A stretch of DNA of 64,000 nt, taken from the IMG/VR virus record IMGVR_UViG_3300037258_000147, positions 1-64,000 of that record; one strand, written 5' to 3'. Positions 16,275 to 25,890 of the stretch are shown one piece after another. Under the pieces are notes generated by a model, which saw only the letters and a list, made by a program, of their open reading frames with translations, was not told the origin of the DNA and did not search any database. Each line of letters opens with the position of its first letter. Positions within the stretch are counted from its first letter, which is position 1. Position numbers and translations under genes: made by a program. Origin of the DNA: a virus.

Positions 16275-19103
16275 CTACTTTTCCTGGTTGTAACTTCCGA
16301 AAATTGAGAGACTTAGCAGTTCGTTTTTCACTACGTCTTCGCCCCAATTAACCTGTATCTGTAAGTGCCTGCAAACCGCAGGCATTTGCGTTTCTGACAG
16401 ATAAAATCTTTGAGCGTATACACTCTTGCTTGGGGATAATTGAGTAGGATCGGGAACATACAAATACAACGGTTCGAAATACCCGGAAGACAACGGGGCA
16501 ATTTCGTCTAATTGTACTGCTAGACTAAGAGGATTTCCGACAGCTTGAGAGTCTGTGATGATACTTTCAACATCAGCCTCTTGCCCCGGCTGCGCGAGCA
16601 CAAGCGAACCCACAACTCCGTAGGCACTGTATTCAACTCCATTATCAGTAAACACTGTCCAGTCTCTTTGCAAAATCTTGCCAGAGGTTTTCGGACCCAG
16701 AAGCAGGTTGTGATTACCGGGGGAGGTTTCCACGGACTGTACTGCCGAAAATCCACTAGATATTTGTGCTTTCGGACTCCAAGTAGTTCCGGTTTCCGGA
16801 GACGGAGTAGACATCATCCTCCACCAAGTCCCTTGAAAATCCGATACATATAAGGCTTTTTCCTGGGAACTTTGGTAGTTCCAAGTAATGTGGGTAGATG
16901 TCGGATTGAAAGTACCAGTTCCGTTTCCTGGGCCGAACTGGTCTCCGATTGCAGAACCAATTTCAGACACCCCGGAAGACGGGTCTATCGTGAGAACTTG
17001 GTTGTCGCTTGTATATACATATACTACTCCTCCGTTAATTGCAAAAGCATCGTAGGAGGATATCCCAAGATTTTGCAAAAACGGAGTTGAGAAGAAACCG
17101 CTGTCTGAAGTACCAAGACCTTGGATGACATATAAATCAGAGTTCGTAAATACTAGCAGCCCGTTTGTGGTCGGCCACAATCTATAGACAGTACTCGGGT
17201 ATTGAAAGAAGTTTTCCGCGTCCCACGCAGTATTTCCATTACCTGATGTTACTAAAGGACCTTGGGAATACTGAACTGAGTTTCCAACCGCCATCCAGAT
17301 TCTACCAAGGTGGTAGGTTAACGCAGACCCTCCAGTTGGCGGAGGATTAGAAGAATCGGCAATTGGGGCTTCGATAAATTCATTTAAAGCAGGACCACCG
17401 TTTACAGACACGTCTGGTAAAGTATCGGTATAAGTCCAATTTTGTGGAATAGTAGTCCCGGCTCCAGGGTTTGGAATACTCCCGTCGAAAAATAATACGC
17501 TTCCGCCTTGGACAGTTCTCCAAATCCAGATTTGATCGCATTGCGGATCGTTAGTTCCCGGTCCAGTAACTGTTAACGAGGGCGAAGAACTGGTTCCTAA
17601 AATTCCGGTAGAGATGGTGAATAAAGGAGAAGCGGTAGTTAGGCTCCCGTCTAGGCCGTGGTAGCTATACGCCCACTGCCAAGCGGCGGTGGAAACAATC
17701 GTTCCTGGTCCCGCGTTTATCCAAGTTATTCCAGAGTCCGTTGTAGAGCCGCCCAGGGTAGTGCTCCAAACAGGTTGGCTACTTCCGGTAGTCCCAGTAC
17801 CTCCGGCCAATATCTGAAGGTTACCATTAGTATCTACAATCAAATATGACCCTATTTGAGCCACAGTTGACGAAGCTTTCCAAGCCCCTGTTTTACCGTA
17901 GTTAGTCCAAACAATCTGGTTATCCACTACGGTAGTAACTGGCTCGCTGTTATTTACCGGACCCGTCGGCCATATAGGTATTGTATTTCCGCTGAGAGCG
18001 GGGGTCGTGGTGAAATTTATGTTAAAAGCTACTTCGTAGTTTCCGTTGGAATCCAGAACAGTCGAAAAAATTTGAAATAGTGTGTTCGGGAACCAGTATA
18101 AATCTGTAGTTCCTCCCGATACTGTGGGCGCTTGGGCCGGGGCAGCAATCTGCCAGTTCTCTGTAGGAAGACCCATGTTCTGCCAGACAAGAGTTCCGTC
18201 TGCCGTGGTTCCCCCGGGGGTGGGATTCCAGCCCGGCTGAGTTCCCCCGGTAGTAAAAGCACTCCCAGACACGGTAATCGAGCCGGTTTCCGCTGTAGGA
18301 GCAACGTTACCGTGAAACGGCCCATAAATTAAAATGGTATTTCCGGAAATATTTCTAACTGCCCAAGGGGTTCCATTGAGATTCGTAACAGTGGTCATTC
18401 CGGTTGGGGTAATCTCGGAGTATACCGGTTCTGGATAGGCGGAAGCCAGCGTCAAGGTGTATACATACGGAGCCCCAAAAGTTAATCCGTGAGAAACTTG
18501 TACTTCTGTAATGTTTATATTAATAGTTTGGGCAGTTACTTCCTGCAAGTTACCATTAGTATCTAAAATAAAATCCCCGACCGAATACGTCTGATTGGCC
18601 GCCCAGATCAAGTTAGGTGTAAGGTATTTTTTGTTGTCTACTCCGTCTGTGAAATATAACGAATTTCCTACAGATTGGAAGTAAGCTGAACCAGACCCGG
18701 CAGACTTATTAAATATTGAGGCGCTGGTAGACGGCCCAGTACAGTCGTAAACCACAGACGCAGTGTCGGCAACTACTTGGATTTTTTCGGACGTTATAGT
18801 TTGAGCAGCGTTAAAAATCGCTGTGCGGTTTTCGTAGAACCGGTTAATTGTCGGGAAGGTAGAGGAGTTATAGACAGAATGTCCGGGGCGGCGGATCAAA
18901 GTCAGCTTAGTAGAAATTTCGGTATTTAGCCCGTCGATTAAGCAAGGTTGTGTTCCGTAAAATTCGTCCTCCAAGTGGGTAAGAGCGGAGCGCAGGGGAT
19001 TTCTTTGGGTGCAAACCCCTAAATAAAAATTGTTATGCCAGATCGGAGCATACCTCGTGGGTTTGCTCGTCTGCGCTCCCTTTTTTGCTAGTTCGTTGGG
19101 CAT
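16275..19103 (-). CDS. tail nozzle/tail tubular protein B-like
   Basis: 942 residues, mainly beta. The start (RYAPIWHNNFYLGVCTQRNPLR... then FYGTQPCLIDGLNTEISTKLTLIRRPG) and end (AQRFYLSETQMPAVCRHLQIQVNWGED) frame a middle with repeated segments of the form 'vlDtNGNlq...' and 'TdsGitWinaGp' that look like tandem beta modules. A large beta protein between the tail adaptor and the ejection proteins has the position of T7 gp12-like nozzles. The middle repeats resemble those in the adaptor gene at 19.3 kb, suggesting a shared insert domain. Assignment rests mostly on order and size. Confidence 0.55.
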   Translation of the reverse strand: MPNELAKKGAQTSKPTRYAPIWHNNFYLGVCTQRNPLRSALTHLEDEFYGTQPCLIDGLNTEISTKLTLIRRPGHSVYNSSTFPTINRFYENRTAIFNAAQTITSEKIQVVADTASVVYDCTGPSTSASIFNKSAGSGSAYFQSVGNSLYFTDGVDNKKYLTPNLIWAANQTYSVGDFILDTNGNLQEVTAQTININITEVQVSHGLTFGAPYVYTLTLASAYPEPVYSEITPTGMTTVTNLNGTPWAVRNISGNTILIYGPFHGNVAPTAETGSITVSGSAFTTGGTQPGWNPTPGGTTADGTLVWQNMGLPTENWQIAAPAQAPTVSGGTTDLYWFPNTLFQIFSTVLDSNGNYEVAFNINFTTTPALSGNTIPIWPTGPVNNSEPVTTVVDNQIVWTNYGKTGAWKASSTVAQIGSYLIVDTNGNLQILAGGTGTTGSSQPVWSTTLGGSTTDSGITWINAGPGTIVSTAAWQWAYSYHGLDGSLTTASPLFTISTGILGTSSSPSLTVTGPGTNDPQCDQIWIWRTVQGGSVLFFDGSIPNPGAGTTIPQNWTYTDTLPDVSVNGGPALNEFIEAPIADSSNPPPTGGSALTYHLGRIWMAVGNSVQYSQGPLVTSGNGNTAWDAENFFQYPSTVYRLWPTTNGLLVFTNSDLYVIQGLGTSDSGFFSTPFLQNLGISSYDAFAINGGVVYVYTSDNQVLTIDPSSGVSEIGSAIGDQFGPGNGTGTFNPTSTHITWNYQSSQEKALYVSDFQGTWWRMMSTPSPETGTTWSPKAQISSGFSAVQSVETSPGNHNLLLGPKTSGKILQRDWTVFTDNGVEYSAYGVVGSLVLAQPGQEADVESIITDSQAVGNPLSLAVQLDEIAPLSSGYFEPLYLYVPDPTQLSPSKSVYAQRFYLSETQMPAVCRHLQIQVNWGEDVVKNELLSLSIFGSYNQEK

Positions 19104-19270
19104 TGTCTATGATTTTTCCTGAAGTTGATCTGAGTACTATTCCCGATTTTATTAATCTTTTTTGTACGGTAGAATATGATACCGACAGTAACTTCCCCAT
19201 TTGAAGGCTTGACTTACCCGCTTCATACAATCAAATAAGTTCTTCAGTATCGATATCTTTCCGATACTAT
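19104..19270 (-). pseudogene. helix-turn-helix remnant of a homing-type protein
   Basis: The reading frame gives DIDTEELI, an in-frame TGA, then LYEAGKSSLQMGKLLSVSYS and VQKRLIKSGIVLRSTSGK. This is a complete HTH of the kind found at the C terminus of phage HNH proteins. The TGA falls inside the first helix and another stop lies upstream, so I read it as a decayed fragment rather than recoding; other genes here use TGA as a stop. It lies between the adaptor and nozzle genes. Confidence 0.45.
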
Positions 19271-19319
19271 TGCCGTAAGGATCGCCGCCCCTGTCTAAAT
19301 AAGTAGAGAATTTCCTAGA

Positions 19320-20411
19320 TCAACCAAAAGGTTGCGGTCCAAAAGGCCACGCGGCTCCGATACCTTGCCACATTCCGTATCCAGAATCCCAGCCAGTTTG
19401 CATTATCCCGGACGGAGGAACTATCCTGTAATCTTCCTGGTTTCTGTCCGCAGCCCGAACGGCCTTGACTAGAACTTCCTCCCACTCAGCATACATCTCT
19501 GGTCCGCGTGGATCACCGTTCTCACGGTATAATGCACTCCTCATTCCTTGCCGAAATAAATATAGAATCTCCGGAGGCAGAGGATCGAGAGTTTGTTGTA
19601 ACGACCATAGACGAGGGGGGCGAGTTTGATATTGACAAACTAAGAACCAGCAGAGACCATTGAGAGCCGGGACGGGGCTTAAACGAAAAGCGTATCCATT
19701 AGGATTAGCAACTGTCCAAATTACCGTGCCGTCTTGTACTAACGACCCGGGAGTGGCGTTTGGCGGAGCCGCTGGCTGCGTGCTTCCAGACGTTCCATAC
19801 GGGGCGTTAGAAGGCAAAGAAATTGTGTTTCCTATATACCCGGGAGATTCAATATTCAATCCTAGTTGAGTAGAATCTATGAATAAAATGTTCCCGTTTA
19901 TGTCCATGAATTGCTGGATAGGCGATCTTGGGAGTTGAGAAACTCCATACCCACATCCGTAAGCAGTGTTAGCCTGCCACAGCCCCATGAAGGATTGGTA
20001 GTTTGGAACAAAAGATATATTAAAAGGCGAGGACTGGATACTTGTTTGGGGTATATCTCTTACGGTTTCCAGACTAAAAATCGGCTTAGGGGCTCCGTTA
20101 GAATTGGACGTAGAATTATTGATGTCTACTCGCCAGCCGTTTTCCAACCATCCAATATCCGTTAGATTCGTACAATAGTCTTGCTGCAAACTTACTGTCA
20201 AAAACGGAGGGGCTATCTTGCGGTTCCATTTCCACGGCATATTCTCGGCCATGATTCTGGACATGACTTCGTTCGCAATTGTGAGAAACGGTTCTGCCGA
20301 ATACCCCGCAGCCCCGCCAAGCAGATTATAGAAGTCGGGATTCGACTTCAGAGCATTGGCGACTTGCTGCACAGTCTGCGTGAAATTTTGGGGGCCGGGA
20401 AGTACAGGCAT
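19320..20411 (-). CDS. tail adaptor / tail tubular protein A-like (copy 1)
   Basis: 363 residues with CGGAGATTATA before ATG 20411. The N terminus is helical (FLTIANEVMSRIMAENMPWKWNR). The C-terminal half has WSLQQTLDPLPPEILYLFRQGMRSALYRENGDPRGPEM, which aligns with the paralogue at 23.9 kb (PIPDYLGYIVNEGFQAKAYEYSGDPRF). A beta insert with 'dINGNilfIDst' separates them. Size and place before the nozzle-like gene fit a head-to-tail adaptor of the T7 gp11 kind, at moderate confidence. Confidence 0.55.
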   Translation of the reverse strand: MPVLPGPQNFTQTVQQVANALKSNPDFYNLLGGAAGYSAEPFLTIANEVMSRIMAENMPWKWNRKIAPPFLTVSLQQDYCTNLTDIGWLENGWRVDINNSTSNSNGAPKPIFSLETVRDIPQTSIQSSPFNISFVPNYQSFMGLWQANTAYGCGYGVSQLPRSPIQQFMDINGNILFIDSTQLGLNIESPGYIGNTISLPSNAPYGTSGSTQPAAPPNATPGSLVQDGTVIWTVANPNGYAFRLSPVPALNGLCWFLVCQYQTRPPRLWSLQQTLDPLPPEILYLFRQGMRSALYRENGDPRGPEMYAEWEEVLVKAVRAADRNQEDYRIVPPSGIMQTGWDSGYGMWQGIGAAWPFGPQPFG

Positions 20412-20421
20412 TATAATCTCC

Positions 20422-20436
20422 GTCCATTTTATGGAC
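20422..20436. repeat. GTCCA-N5-TGGAC palindrome, exact copy in gene junction
   Basis: GTCCATTTTATGGAC between the stop of the 20436-23366 gene, which it touches, and the ribosome site of the adaptor gene. Confidence 0.9.
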
Positions 20437-23366
20437 TAATTAGGTGTGCAAAGAATATTTACAGTTCCGCCACTAGCCGTTGTTGCTACGTGTGATATGG
20501 TAACTGAGTTTGTACCAACCGCCGAAATAAACCCAACTACTGTAGACGCTGCCGCCGTCGCGTTAGTCGGAGAAAACGTGCAGTGAGAAGATGAAGTCGC
20601 TCCAGTAACCGTAAAAGCGTCTGAAGTTGCTGTAGTATAAGTCCCGGCTCCGGACACTGCGATCTGGTTTGTTAATGCTAGTGTTCCTGCATTAGACGGT
20701 TGGGCGATTGTATTAGCACCCACCACATAGGTTCCCGGGAGGGTTACGGTTCCGGTAAAAGTTGGGGACGCTGTAGGGGCCGCTCCAAGAGTGTTATAAC
20801 TTATCGTTATCGCAGCAGACCCGTTGAAAGCCTGAGGAGACGCTCCGCCAGAACCAGAACTGTTAAATGTGACAGAATTTGTTAATATGCTTCCGGAATT
20901 TGGTCCGGTTACCCATTGCAAGGAAGCGTTGCACATCGAAAAGATAGGCTGTCCAGCAACTGGGTTCGTCAGCCACTCCGTCAGGCTCTCAGCAGGGCAG
21001 GCTGTTCCCGCAGTAGGCAGGCTTGAAACACGCTTTGCGTCAAACCCGTAGTCCCACGTTGTTACCTGCTGCCAAATCACCGAAGCTGCTCCGGCAGTAG
21101 GGCATCCACTTGTGGTTAAACAAACTGGGATTGGCGTCACCACTACGCCTGGAACGGCAAGCCCGGAGCATGGAGTAGCGGTCGAGTTCATTTGGACGCA
21201 CGTTACTTGCACTGTAGAACTGCCAGTGCCTCCCGAACCAGAATTCGCAATCACGAGCCAGTCGCCGATATGCACGGACCCTGTGGCAGCAGAAGGAATA
21301 TAGGCGGGGCTGAAATTCGTGATGTTGGCGCTCGACCCATTAATAGCCAAGGTTCCTACGGCAGTGACTTGCTCCGTCGAACTGAGCGAACCTCGCCCAC
21401 CAGTCGGTCTGATTACAACTGTAATCGGTCCTCCAGAAGCGGTAAAGTCAGCCCGCTTATTTACAAACCAGTCCCCCGCCTGCCGAAGAACATTGTTGCT
21501 AGAGCGGGATGATTTTGGGATTACGTCTAGCAGCCAGTCTTCGAGACCGATTCCCTGAAATGCCTTCGCGTCGGCTCCAAAAGACCACAACGCTCCTTGA
21601 GCTTCGGCGTCTGAACCATATTCTTGCTGAGTTGTTCTGTTTTTGTACAGCGACGAGGCGTCGAGGATGTAGTTGTGCCCGATGAACTCCGCCCCCACGT
21701 TTCCGGAGTTAGTACTAACAATAGGGTGCGGGTCCGTAAGATTTCCAGCCAGATTGTAATTCTTGATGTTAATGATCGGCTGGATGGTCGAGGGAGAAGT
21801 CTCGTCGTTGTTGAAAAAGAACCGGCCTTGGTCATTGTTTCCGACCAACGTAGTCGGAAGGTTTTCTTCGATTCTCGCGTTGTCTATCTCGATCAACTGC
21901 CCCGGCCCGCACGAGTCGCAGAACAAGTCTCCGGCTCCGTTGGTTGTCGGACGAATCGGCGACCCGCCGCAGGAATCGTAAATCCCAGCAGTGCAGGCAT
22001 ATGTGGAAACTGCCGTAGACACGTTGTTGTCCATCGTGTAGTCGCGCAATGCGATGGGGAATCCATCTGCTGTGTCAGTTGACCAAAATTTCAGGAAATA
22101 CCCGCCTAAAGCGTCGGTTCTGAAATGAGTGAAGTATCCATTTAGAATCTGTCCGGGCGTTACTTGGCTTCCCATTGTGATGCCGTCTCCGAAGAAGTTT
22201 TGAATCTGGAAGTTGTTCAAAACCGCGCGGGAATCTATGATCTCCTGGCTCGTAGTGGTCAGGTTCATGAAGTTCTGCGCCATGGTTGTGACGGTGCTTC
22301 CGGGATTGACTCCCTCAAAGCGCATGTTTTCGAATCCGCCCGCAGACAGACCGGGCCATTGCACCATGTACGTGTTCGAACCACCCGCCCCGTTGTAAAA
22401 GATATGGCTTGATCCGGGGAAGGCCCCTCTCCAGAAAACCTGAGAATTATACGTGTTGGGTATGACCTCCTCGTGCATACGATAGTTTCCCGTAGGCCAC
22501 AGAGAGGGCAGGCAACTCTGAACGCTGCTGAATGTGGAGCAGGAACCTGGCAAGACGCCATTTATATAGAGAGCAGAAGAATCGGACACCCCGGAATTAT
22601 CCGCCCCAAAATCACGCACGTTAGAAACACCGGTTCTGGCTGACTGCCCATTTCTTTGGTTATCCACCATCGGGTTGGTTTGGACTGGAGACCCTACTCC
22701 GGCATTGATGCAATTATAAGGAATAGTATCCGTACCAGAGTAGTTCTGCTCGATTAAAACAGAACCCCCAAACGTACAGGCGTCTACATAACTGGTTGTA
22801 ATTCCATTATTTCCGGTATTATTTCGAACCGCCGACCAGACAGTATTAGACACGCCAGCGAGCAAAGATTGGGAAATCAAATTAACAGAAGTCAGGGTAT
22901 GGGTATTAGGAGTAATCGTAATTGACGAGTCGCCCTGGAAAGCCGTGGCTCCTGAGTTAGCGAACTGGACTGCGAAAGACGGGGGTGCGGGGGTGCTTCC
23001 TCCGCTTAAACTGCAAATATTAGGAATGACTATCGGAGACTGACCGGGAGAAGAAATGGTTTCGGTTACGCAGTTTCCTAAAGAAATGTAATACGAATAG
23101 TTACCCGCCGCGTCTGCGGTTAAGACCGGGGGAGTTATTGGGGCGGTTAGCAGAGGGTCAGAATAAATAGACGCGGCTGAACCAGTCCCAGTGCTGGTAA
23201 CCGAGATTTTTGCAAACGGAGCTACGTTTGCCGCAATTCCTTGACTGGAGCGAGACAGGACTTGGCCTACTCGGTGAAATCCCGTAGTCGATTGAGCAGA
23301 CGAATTTTGTCCATAAAATGGACAGATCGCCAGAAGCAAAATTAATAGTTTCTTCATTAGTCTCAT
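20436..23366 (-). CDS. tail spike/fibre with signal peptide and pectate-lyase-like region
   Basis: 976 residues. It starts MRLMKKLLILLLAIC and continues to NSSAQS, a signal-peptide-like leader. Residues about 40-115 hold a beta module with IYSDPLLTAPITPP and ADAAGNYSYYI, shared with the next gene upstream. NVRDFGADNSGVSDSSALY (about 250-270) is the start motif of pectate-lyase/tailspike beta-helices. The last 70 residues (TSDAFTVTGATSSSHC to GGTVNILCTP) form a C-terminal module paralogous to that of 23366-23881. The middle (about 20.95-22.55 kb) is richer in G+C than both ends, suggesting an exchanged receptor-binding or depolymerase domain. A secretion signal on a structural protein is unusual. 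Confidence 0.65.
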   Translation of the reverse strand: MRLMKKLLILLLAICPFYGQNSSAQSTTGFHRVGQVLSRSSQGIAANVAPFAKISVTSTGTGSAASIYSDPLLTAPITPPVLTADAAGNYSYYISLGNCVTETISSPGQSPIVIPNICSLSGGSTPAPPSFAVQFANSGATAFQGDSSITITPNTHTLTSVNLISQSLLAGVSNTVWSAVRNNTGNNGITTSYVDACTFGGSVLIEQNYSGTDTIPYNCINAGVGSPVQTNPMVDNQRNGQSARTGVSNVRDFGADNSGVSDSSALYINGVLPGSCSTFSSVQSCLPSLWPTGNYRMHEEVIPNTYNSQVFWRGAFPGSSHIFYNGAGGSNTYMVQWPGLSAGGFENMRFEGVNPGSTVTTMAQNFMNLTTTSQEIIDSRAVLNNFQIQNFFGDGITMGSQVTPGQILNGYFTHFRTDALGGYFLKFWSTDTADGFPIALRDYTMDNNVSTAVSTYACTAGIYDSCGGSPIRPTTNGAGDLFCDSCGPGQLIEIDNARIEENLPTTLVGNNDQGRFFFNNDETSPSTIQPIINIKNYNLAGNLTDPHPIVSTNSGNVGAEFIGHNYILDASSLYKNRTTQQEYGSDAEAQGALWSFGADAKAFQGIGLEDWLLDVIPKSSRSSNNVLRQAGDWFVNKRADFTASGGPITVVIRPTGGRGSLSSTEQVTAVGTLAINGSSANITNFSPAYIPSAATGSVHIGDWLVIANSGSGGTGSSTVQVTCVQMNSTATPCSGLAVPGVVVTPIPVCLTTSGCPTAGAASVIWQQVTTWDYGFDAKRVSSLPTAGTACPAESLTEWLTNPVAGQPIFSMCNASLQWVTGPNSGSILTNSVTFNSSGSGGASPQAFNGSAAITISYNTLGAAPTASPTFTGTVTLPGTYVVGANTIAQPSNAGTLALTNQIAVSGAGTYTTATSDAFTVTGATSSSHCTFSPTNATAAASTVVGFISAVGTNSVTISHVATTASGGTVNILCTPN
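23309..23323. repeat. GTCCA-N5-TGGAC palindrome, exact copy in coding sequence
   Basis: GTCCATAAAATGGAC, read on the minus strand as CPFYGQ inside the signal-peptide region of the tail-spike gene. Confidence 0.85.
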
Positions 23367-23881
23367 TAGTATGGTGTCACCAAAACATTGAAAGTCGCGC
23401 CTGCTGTGCTAGGGTGGGTTACTACGAACTGACCTGCTGAAACCGAGGACACGTATGTAGATGTAAGCATTGTAGCAGCCGTTGAATTAGTCGGCTGTAA
23501 AAACACATGGCTTGTGCTGATAACCCCGACCAAAGTAACGGTGTCTGTTGCATTAGCAGTTGTTGTTAAAGTGGTTACTAGAGGGCCGTTGTTTGAGATG
23601 TTACTTATTGTGTACAAAGACCCCGAGGCAGAAGAAATGTTTTCGGTGACATTGTAATTAAGAGGAACAAAATAGTTATAGTTTCCGTCTTGATCTGCCG
23701 TAACCACAGAACCGGGAATTGTTATGGACAGGGCCGGGTCTGAGTAAATAACCGCAGCGGCTCCGCTTGAAGTCAAAGTTACGTATACTGAGGCATAGGG
23801 AACAACCAAAGACCCCACGCCCGAAAACTCGCGCATGGTAGCGCTACTAATTCTTTGCCAGCCTGTAGTTACTGTAGCCAC
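23366..23881 (-). CDS. short fibre-module protein, paralogue of the spike ends
   Basis: 171 residues from a GTG overlapping the upstream TAG. It is made only of the two modules that flank the large spike: an N-terminal part with VIYSDPALSITIPGS and ADQDGNYNYFV, and a C-terminal part with TDTVTLVGVISTSHV, PTNSTAAT and FNVLVTPY. It ends TAA overlapping ATG of the spike, so the two are coupled. Probably a short tail fibre, a chaperone/trimerisation copy, or the ancestor of the mosaic spike. Confidence 0.55.
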   Translation of the reverse strand: MATVTTGWQRISSATMREFSGVGSLVVPYASVYVTLTSSGAAAVIYSDPALSITIPGSVVTADQDGNYNYFVPLNYNVTENISSASGSLYTISNISNNGPLVTTLTTTANATDTVTLVGVISTSHVFLQPTNSTAATMLTSTYVSSVSAGQFVVTHPSTAGATFNVLVTPY

Positions 23882-24813
23882 TAAGCACGCCCCTGCTGTA
23901 CGGTCATTGTTTGTCTGATGCTGTTCAACCGATCACTTAACCAGAGATTTTTCTGAGTCTGGTCTAATCCTTCCGCACAGGAAGCGAGGTTGGTATAAAA
24001 CGTCTGATAGGAGTTTGTAAATCTAGGGTCTCCGCTGTACTCGTAAGCCTTTGCTTGGAAACCTTCATTTACTATATATCCTAAATAATCCGGAATAGGA
24101 GCCCAAGTCTGCTGAATCGAGGTGAACAACTGGGCAGAATTTTGGAACTCAACCGCTACATTATAAACTTTGTCGGGGGCTGGGAATATACGAAACGTGA
24201 TATTACCAGCATCGTCGTCGAATTGCGCCGAAATTCTAGCAGGCTGATTAGATGTAGTTTCTGCGGATAAATCTAGACTGACTTGTAATTCGTAAGCCTG
24301 ATATCCAGCGTTTGGATCGTAAGCAGTTGCTTTTTCTATCCAACCAAAATTAGGAATATTGACTGTGTAATCCGGAACTCCAATTTGAGTTTGAAACAGC
24401 GGAGATGCGTATGTTCCTCCGTCCCCTCTATTCCACCTCCAACCCCCCAAAGACGGAGATAGAATTGTCTGCATCACCCAATCAGCGTTTGAAAAAGCAG
24501 GGTCGTTAGAAGTCAGAATTGTGATTTCAAGACCAGAACCCGTACCTCCCGAGACCCCGCTAGTCGAGTTATTAATAAACCCATACCCACCCGATAAAAG
24601 TAATAGTCCGGTCGCTCCCCCGCTTCCATTGATAGCGGTTATCATTGCCCTGCCTTGGAAACCTCCACCAAGACTTACTATATCTCCGACAGTATAAGCC
24701 GTTCCAGCCGCAATAATTTCGAGGTTTACCGCCGCTGTAAAGATAAGCGGAGCCAGACGAAGGAATTGCTGGGCCAGATTAACTGTCCGCTGGAGTGTTA
24801 TAGTTGAAGCCAT
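23881..24813 (-). CDS. tail adaptor-like protein (copy 2)
   Basis: 310 residues. Helical N terminus (LQRTVNLAQQFLRLA), a Gly-rich beta insert with YTVGDIVSLGGGFQGRAMI, then RIFPAPDKVYNVAVEFQNS and PIPDYLGYIVNEGFQAKAYE, which resembles the C-terminal half of the 19320-20411 gene. Two tandem adaptor-like genes flanking the fibre genes suggest one forms the head-tail adaptor and the other a fibre-attachment ring; which is which cannot be told. Confidence 0.55.
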   Translation of the reverse strand: MASTITLQRTVNLAQQFLRLAPLIFTAAVNLEIIAAGTAYTVGDIVSLGGGFQGRAMITAINGSGGATGLLLLSGGYGFINNSTSGVSGGTGSGLEITILTSNDPAFSNADWVMQTILSPSLGGWRWNRGDGGTYASPLFQTQIGVPDYTVNIPNFGWIEKATAYDPNAGYQAYELQVSLDLSAETTSNQPARISAQFDDDAGNITFRIFPAPDKVYNVAVEFQNSAQLFTSIQQTWAPIPDYLGYIVNEGFQAKAYEYSGDPRFTNSYQTFYTNLASCAEGLDQTQKNLWLSDRLNSIRQTMTVQQGRA

Positions 24814-24822
24814 GTAGTTGGA

Positions 24823-25230
24823 TTACCTCGGGGGAATTAAGTATTCAGGGATGGACTTCATAAAGACCATTGTTAGTTGCTGGGTCTGCTGTTCTAAAAC
24901 TCTCATAAAGTCCATAGTAGAGGATTCAGATAGAAACGGACTTATCTTTTCGTGGAACGGGTCTAGTAATAAATGTATGGTTTCGTGGACGATAGACATT
25001 GTAAGTCTGCCCATAGTCTCCGTAGTATTTTCTTCGAAGTCGGTTTTGGACTGTTTATATAGCTTTAAAGTAGCCGAATAATACGTAGAATTTACTGTGG
25101 CTTCCGCGTAGGAATCGTCTTTGTCGGTAGCATAAAATTCGGTCTTGATCCGCCAGCCTTGCAGGTTAAAATACTCGCGGAGGTTCTCTATGAAGGCGGT
25201 TACCCACCCTTCGTAAGCTTCCGTTTCCAT
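24823..25230 (-). CDS. small protein with HETIH metallopeptidase motif
   Basis: 135 residues with AGGAGA before ATG. SIVHETIHLLLDPFHEK near residue 82 is an HExxH motif in a helix, the zinc-binding core of gluzincin/minigluzincin peptidases. No third ligand is obvious. A head or tail maturation protease, or a lysis-accessory role, is possible given its place in the virion operon. One of four HExxH proteins in this window. Confidence 0.55.
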   Translation of the reverse strand: METEAYEGWVTAFIENLREYFNLQGWRIKTEFYATDKDDSYAEATVNSTYYSATLKLYKQSKTDFEENTTETMGRLTMSIVHETIHLLLDPFHEKISPFLSESSTMDFMRVLEQQTQQLTMVFMKSIPEYLIPPR

Positions 25231-25238
25231 TTTTTCTC

Positions 25239-25835
25239 CTATGAGTCTTTTAGAAACGCTTCGTTAATTGCAGCACTCGGGTCCAATACTGTTCTAAATC
25301 CGGCGGCGGACAAGCGGTTGAAGCTGGGTTTTCTGCGCCACAGAGCGTAGTCTTCTTGACCCGGATAGAAGATACGTCCGCAGGTAGTGCAAACTCCAGC
25401 GATTCCGCCTACGTCGTTGCGGTGCCATGCAATCGAAGTACGGCCTGCAATGTCGCGTTGTTCGGACAATTCGCTGCCGCCTGCGATGTGGTCACAAATC
25501 GACTGAGAAGCCTTGATGTTAGTCTTCTTCCGAAGTTCCAATTCCTTTTCGTTCTTGCGGAATAGTTCATCGTTTGCTTCTCGTGCTTTTTGTTCTTTAG
25601 TCTTGATTACTTCTCTAGGCTTTGTGGTCTCTAGAATAGCGTCTGCCAAGGCTTGATTGGCTACTGACTGATTTTCTGTCAGCTTCGCCATCTGTTCCTG
25701 CATTTTAGCAATGATGGATAAAAGTTGGTCTGTAGACAATGGCGAAACCGAAACCGGATCAGCTACCGGGGTTTCTTGATTCGCGGAGATATCCGCGTCC
25801 TTGGCTTTGTAAAAACTAGGGGGCTTAATTGACAT
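25239..25835 (-). CDS. hypothetical structural-operon protein with CxxC
   Basis: 198 residues; start chosen at ATG 25835 because AAGGAG lies 6 bases upstream. The N-terminal half is a coiled coil (IIAKMQEQMAKLTENQSVAN, then a Lys/Glu-rich helix). The C-terminal half has SIAWHRNDVGGIAGVCTTCGRIFYPGQEDY, a single CxxC zinc-like knuckle, and ends FRTVLDPSAAINEAF. No family name. Conserved-looking small domain of phage structural operons. Confidence 0.5.
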   Translation of the reverse strand: MSIKPPSFYKAKDADISANQETPVADPVSVSPLSTDQLLSIIAKMQEQMAKLTENQSVANQALADAILETTKPREVIKTKEQKAREANDELFRKNEKELELRKKTNIKASQSICDHIAGGSELSEQRDIAGRTSIAWHRNDVGGIAGVCTTCGRIFYPGQEDYALWRRKPSFNRLSAAGFRTVLDPSAAINEAFLKDS

Positions 25836-25872
25836 TTCATTCTCCTTGAGAAATCCTCTCAAACGGGTTTTT

Positions 25873-25887
25873 GTCCATTTAATGGAC
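25873..25887. repeat. GTCCA-N5-TGGAC palindrome, exact copy in gene junction
   Basis: GTCCATTTAATGGAC between the stop of the 25891-26085 gene and the start of the 25239-25835 gene. Confidence 0.9.
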
Positions 25888-25890
25888 TTG

